Assembly: GCA_018333075.1 (NCBI GenBank) | Contig: BORH01000026.1 | Coordinates: forward strand, 1 to 52,149 | Direction: 5' to 3' | Length of the DNA stretch: 52,149 nucleotides | Source of the DNA: Heyndrickxia sporothermodurans | GTDB taxonomy: Bacteria; Bacillota; Bacilli; Bacillales; Bacillaceae_C | In this document: positions 50,058 to 52,149 of the stretch, piece by piece | Position numbering within the stretch: position 1 is the stretch's first letter | Layout: every line of letters starts with the position of its first letter | The notes under the pieces: generated by a model | The model's input: only the letters and a program-made list of their open reading frames with translations | What the model was told of the DNA's origin: nothing | The model's database searches: none | Program-made: the position numbers and the translations under genes

Positions 50058-51491
50058 TCACTTTTTAAATACAGCTATTTCCTTATTTAAGATGTGATAT
50101 GTATTTCCTTGAAATCTTGCTTGATTTTGAATCAACTTTTCTATATAAGCAATCTTATTAGCATCTATTATTTCCCCAGGCAATATAACAGGAATTCCTG
50201 GGGGGTAAGGAATAATCATTTTAGCAGCGACACGATCCAATGCCTGATCAAAAGAAACCCATTCAATTGGTTTAATTTCCATTTCTTCATATGACATAGC
50301 CAAATGGTTAATTTTCTGCTTTGACTCCATTTGTAGTCTATTTGTAGGATTAATCTTATATATATGCCTGTTTAATACCTTTTTTAATTTTTCAATTGTA
50401 TCCTTATAAAAATAGGTCATATCCTTTTTTAAAAGTGGAAGAACCATTACTACTTGATAAGGATCTGCCATTTCTACAAAAATCTTTTCCTCTTCAAAAA
50501 AATGCTGCAGTTCATATCCAGAATATCCTTGATACCTAATAATTAATTTAAGGGGGTCTTGTTCAACAATACCATTAGCAACTAGTATTCCCTTTATTTT
50601 CTTAAGATCATCAACAAAACGATCTCTTTGCCTTAAAGTATATTGTATATCTTCACTAGTAAATGTTGAAATAAAATAACGAGCATAGTCTAATGAAGTC
50701 ATAATTGGATATGATGGGCTGCTTGATTGTAAAACGGAATAGTAATATTCCACTCTTTCAGTTGAAATAAACTCACTATTAATATGTAAATACGATCCCA
50801 TTGTCATTGCTGGTAAAATTTTATGTGCAGATTGAACAATTATATCAGCTCCAAATTCGATAGAAGACTTAGGAAATGGATAACCTAGACGAAGATGTGG
50901 ACCGTGTGCTTCATCAACTAAAACAAGGCCTCTATTTTGGTGCACAATATTAATAGTTTTCTCCAGACTAGACGCTAATCCATAATAATTTGGATAAGTT
51001 AAAATACAACCTTTAGCATCAGGATATAAATGATAGGCCTCTTCTACTGTCGAAGAGCCTACCCCTCCTGCTACCCATAAACTTTCATCAAACTCCGGAT
51101 CTAAAAAAATCGGATTTACTTTTCCTAGCTTTAATGCATTCAATATAGATTTATGACAATTTCTTTGTACGAAGACTGTATCACCAGGACGAAATACGGA
51201 TAGTACCATAATGAGATTACCAACCGTACTCCCATTCACTAAAAAATAACTTCTTTTTGTTCCATAATATGTCGATAATAATTTTTGTGCTTCTAATATA
51301 GCGCCTTCTGGTGAGTGTAAATCATCTAGTCCCGATAATTCCGTCACATCATATTTCAGTATTTGAGAAAAATCACGTAATGAATCCTGAAATAAAAGAC
51401 CGTGCTTATGTCCTGGGACATGAAATGATATTGGATGTTTACTATTAAAATCTTTTAATGCTTCATAAAGAGGAATTCTATTTTGATTCAT
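50058..51491 (-). CDS. yaaO: Orn/Lys/Arg decarboxylase family protein YaaO
   Basis: PLP-dependent fold-type I decarboxylase. About 477 residues: HPISFHVPGHKHG (about 16-28), aspartate pair in VLVDEAHGPHLR (about 199-210), PLP-lysine in VQSAHKILPAMT (Lys about 230) and a C-terminal IPYPPGIPVILPGE (about 423-436). The substrate (arginine, lysine or ornithine) cannot be told from sequence. I prefer ATG 51491, eight bases after AGG; another in-frame ATG is at 51509. In B. subtilis xpaC and yaaN lie between it and csfB. Confidence 0.9.
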   Translation of the reverse strand: MNQNRIPLYEALKDFNSKHPISFHVPGHKHGLLFQDSLRDFSQILKYDVTELSGLDDLHSPEGAILEAQKLLSTYYGTKRSYFLVNGSTVGNLIMVLSVFRPGDTVFVQRNCHKSILNALKLGKVNPIFLDPEFDESLWVAGGVGSSTVEEAYHLYPDAKGCILTYPNYYGLASSLEKTINIVHQNRGLVLVDEAHGPHLRLGYPFPKSSIEFGADIIVQSAHKILPAMTMGSYLHINSEFISTERVEYYYSVLQSSSPSYPIMTSLDYARYFISTFTSEDIQYTLRQRDRFVDDLKKIKGILVANGIVEQDPLKLIIRYQGYSGYELQHFFEEEKIFVEMADPYQVVMVLPLLKKDMTYFYKDTIEKLKKVLNRHIYKINPTNRLQMESKQKINHLAMSYEEMEIKPIEWVSFDQALDRVAAKMIIPYPPGIPVILPGEIIDANKIAYIEKLIQNQARFQGNTYHILNKEIAVFKK

Positions 51492-51670
51492 TTCGTTAAC
51501 CTCGTTCATTTTGCTTCTTTTATTGTACTATATTGACCTCAAAAAAGTTAGAATGTATGACTAAAAACACCACGACTAAGTATATTTTTAAGACATAATA
51601 ATTTCACTATTGTTTATTACACAAAATATAATTTCCTGTAAAGAAAATGTTTAACATAATTTCAAATAAA

Positions 51671-51696
51671 ATAACCAGGCATAAATGCATGGTTAT
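51671..51696 (-). terminator. terminator of csfB, overlapping its stop
   Basis: Stem ATAACCA(x)GCAT and complement with a 2-nt loop, then T4 and AT-rich sequence on the minus strand. The 5' arm includes the csfB stop codon. Confidence 0.7.
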
Positions 51697-51887
51697 GAAT
51701 ATATTTCAGGCTTTGTTACCATTTTTAATTGATTAACATAAAACTGATATTTTGGATCATTTGTATCTGTTTGGACAATATCTTTTTCACACTCTGAACA
51801 AATAAAAGACGTATAAAGATGAATTCCGCCTTTTTTTAATTGATCACATATAATACACGTATCTCTATCATCTTTCTTTTCTATCAT
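51693..51887 (-). CDS. csfB: anti-sigma-G factor Gin (CsfB)
   Basis: 64-residue zinc protein that inhibits sigma-G (and sigma-E) until the right stage of forespore development. Contains C-x2-C twice: TCIICDQLK (about 10-13) and FICSECEKD (about 29-32), the zinc-ribbon of Gin. ATG 51887 is seven bases after GGAGG and gives the B. subtilis length. Position next to the rRNA operon is conserved. Confidence 0.95.
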   Translation of the reverse strand: MIEKKDDRDTCIICDQLKKGGIHLYTSFICSECEKDIVQTDTNDPKYQFYVNQLKMVTKPEIYS

Positions 51888-51913
51888 ATCCACCCCTCCA
51901 CCTCCATACCCTT

Positions 51914-51941
51914 ATTGTTACCTAATTTCACATTTGTATGC
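51914..51941 (-). promoter_or_regulatory. csfB promoter, sigma-F type
   Basis: On the minus strand: GCATA (51941-51937), 14 bp, GGTAACAAT (51922-51914), which fits the sigma-F -10 consensus GGNNANAMT completely; the spacer is about one bp shorter than usual. csfB is a sigma-F gene in B. subtilis. Confidence 0.65.
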
Positions 51942-52025
51942 AAAATTATTAATATTTTAAAGAGAGTTATTTCTCGTTAATCAATTGTATGATAATTGTA
52001 TTCATCATGTGTTTGTTCAAATAAA

Positions 52026-52051
52026 AAACACAGAGTAAGCACTCTGTGTTT
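52026..52051 (-). terminator. intrinsic terminator of the rRNA operon
   Basis: 11-bp perfect stem (AAACACAGAGT and complement), 4-nt loop, T6 on the minus strand, immediately after the 5S rRNA 3' end. Confidence 0.95.
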
Positions 52052-52058
52052 CAAAATT

Positions 52059-52149
<91 letters not shown>

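Overview
The window is an AT-rich, fully annotatable stretch of a chromosome from an endospore-forming member of the Bacillaceae. The gene content and order are those of the origin-proximal region of Bacillus subtilis between rrnA and rrnJ: csfB, yaaO, tmk, darA, yaaR, holB, ricT, yabA, trmN6, rsmI, abrB, metS, tatD, yabE, rnmV, ksgA, yabG, veg, sspF, ispE, purR, ridA, spoVG, glmU, prs, ctc, pth, fin, mfd, spoVT, spoVB, yabN, rqcP, yabP, yabQ, divIC, yabR, spoIIE, yabS, yabT, tilS, hprT, ftsH, coaX, hslO, cysK, folP, folB, folK, yazB, lysS. It is written here in reverse, so nearly all genes are on the minus strand and oriC should lie beyond the right-hand end. The species cannot be named from the sequence alone.

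Layout, left to right: the 5' end of a 16S rRNA gene with two promoters (1-340); lysS (542-2029); the wreck of a tRNA-dihydrouridine synthase gene (2224-2347); the folate genes folP-folB-folK-yazB; cysK, hslO, coaX; ftsH, hprT, tilS; the sporulation block yabT-yabS-spoIIE; a tRNA-Met/tRNA-Glu pair on the plus strand (16384-16567); yabR, divIC, yabQ-yabP, rqcP, yabN, spoVB, spoVT, mfd, fin, pth, ctc, prs-glmU; spoVG, ridA, purR, ispE, sspF, veg, yabG; a structured dispersed-type repeat (36645-36835); ksgA-rnmV, yabE, tatD; metS with a parS site inside its terminator (41120-41175); abrB, the only protein gene on the plus strand; rsmI-trmN6, yabA-ricT-holB-yaaR-darA, tmk-yaaO, csfB; and the 3' end of a 5S rRNA gene. 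Thus two rRNA operons in the same orientation bracket the window.

The genes combine housekeeping functions (folate, cysteine, pantothenate, isoprenoid, UDP-GlcNAc and PRPP synthesis; translation fidelity and tRNA/rRNA modification; DNA repair; replisome and its control by YabA) with sporulation genes used by successive compartments and sigma factors (abrB, spoVG, spoIIE, csfB, fin, spoVT, spoVB, yabP, yabQ, yabG, sspF). Readable control elements include a sigma-A spoIIE promoter with the characteristic 21-bp spacer, tandem Spo0A boxes at abrB, a sigma-H promoter at spoVG, sigma-B-like at ctc, sigma-F-like at csfB, a PurBox pair at purR and about thirty intrinsic terminators.

No phage, insertion sequence, CRISPR array or defence island is seen. 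The most notable items are the decayed dus gene, the parS site held in the loop of the metS terminator, the structured repeat between ksgA and yabG, and the tRNA pair running against its neighbours. Relative to B. subtilis, pabB-pabA-pabC, yacD, yazA and xpaC-yaaN are missing from their usual places.
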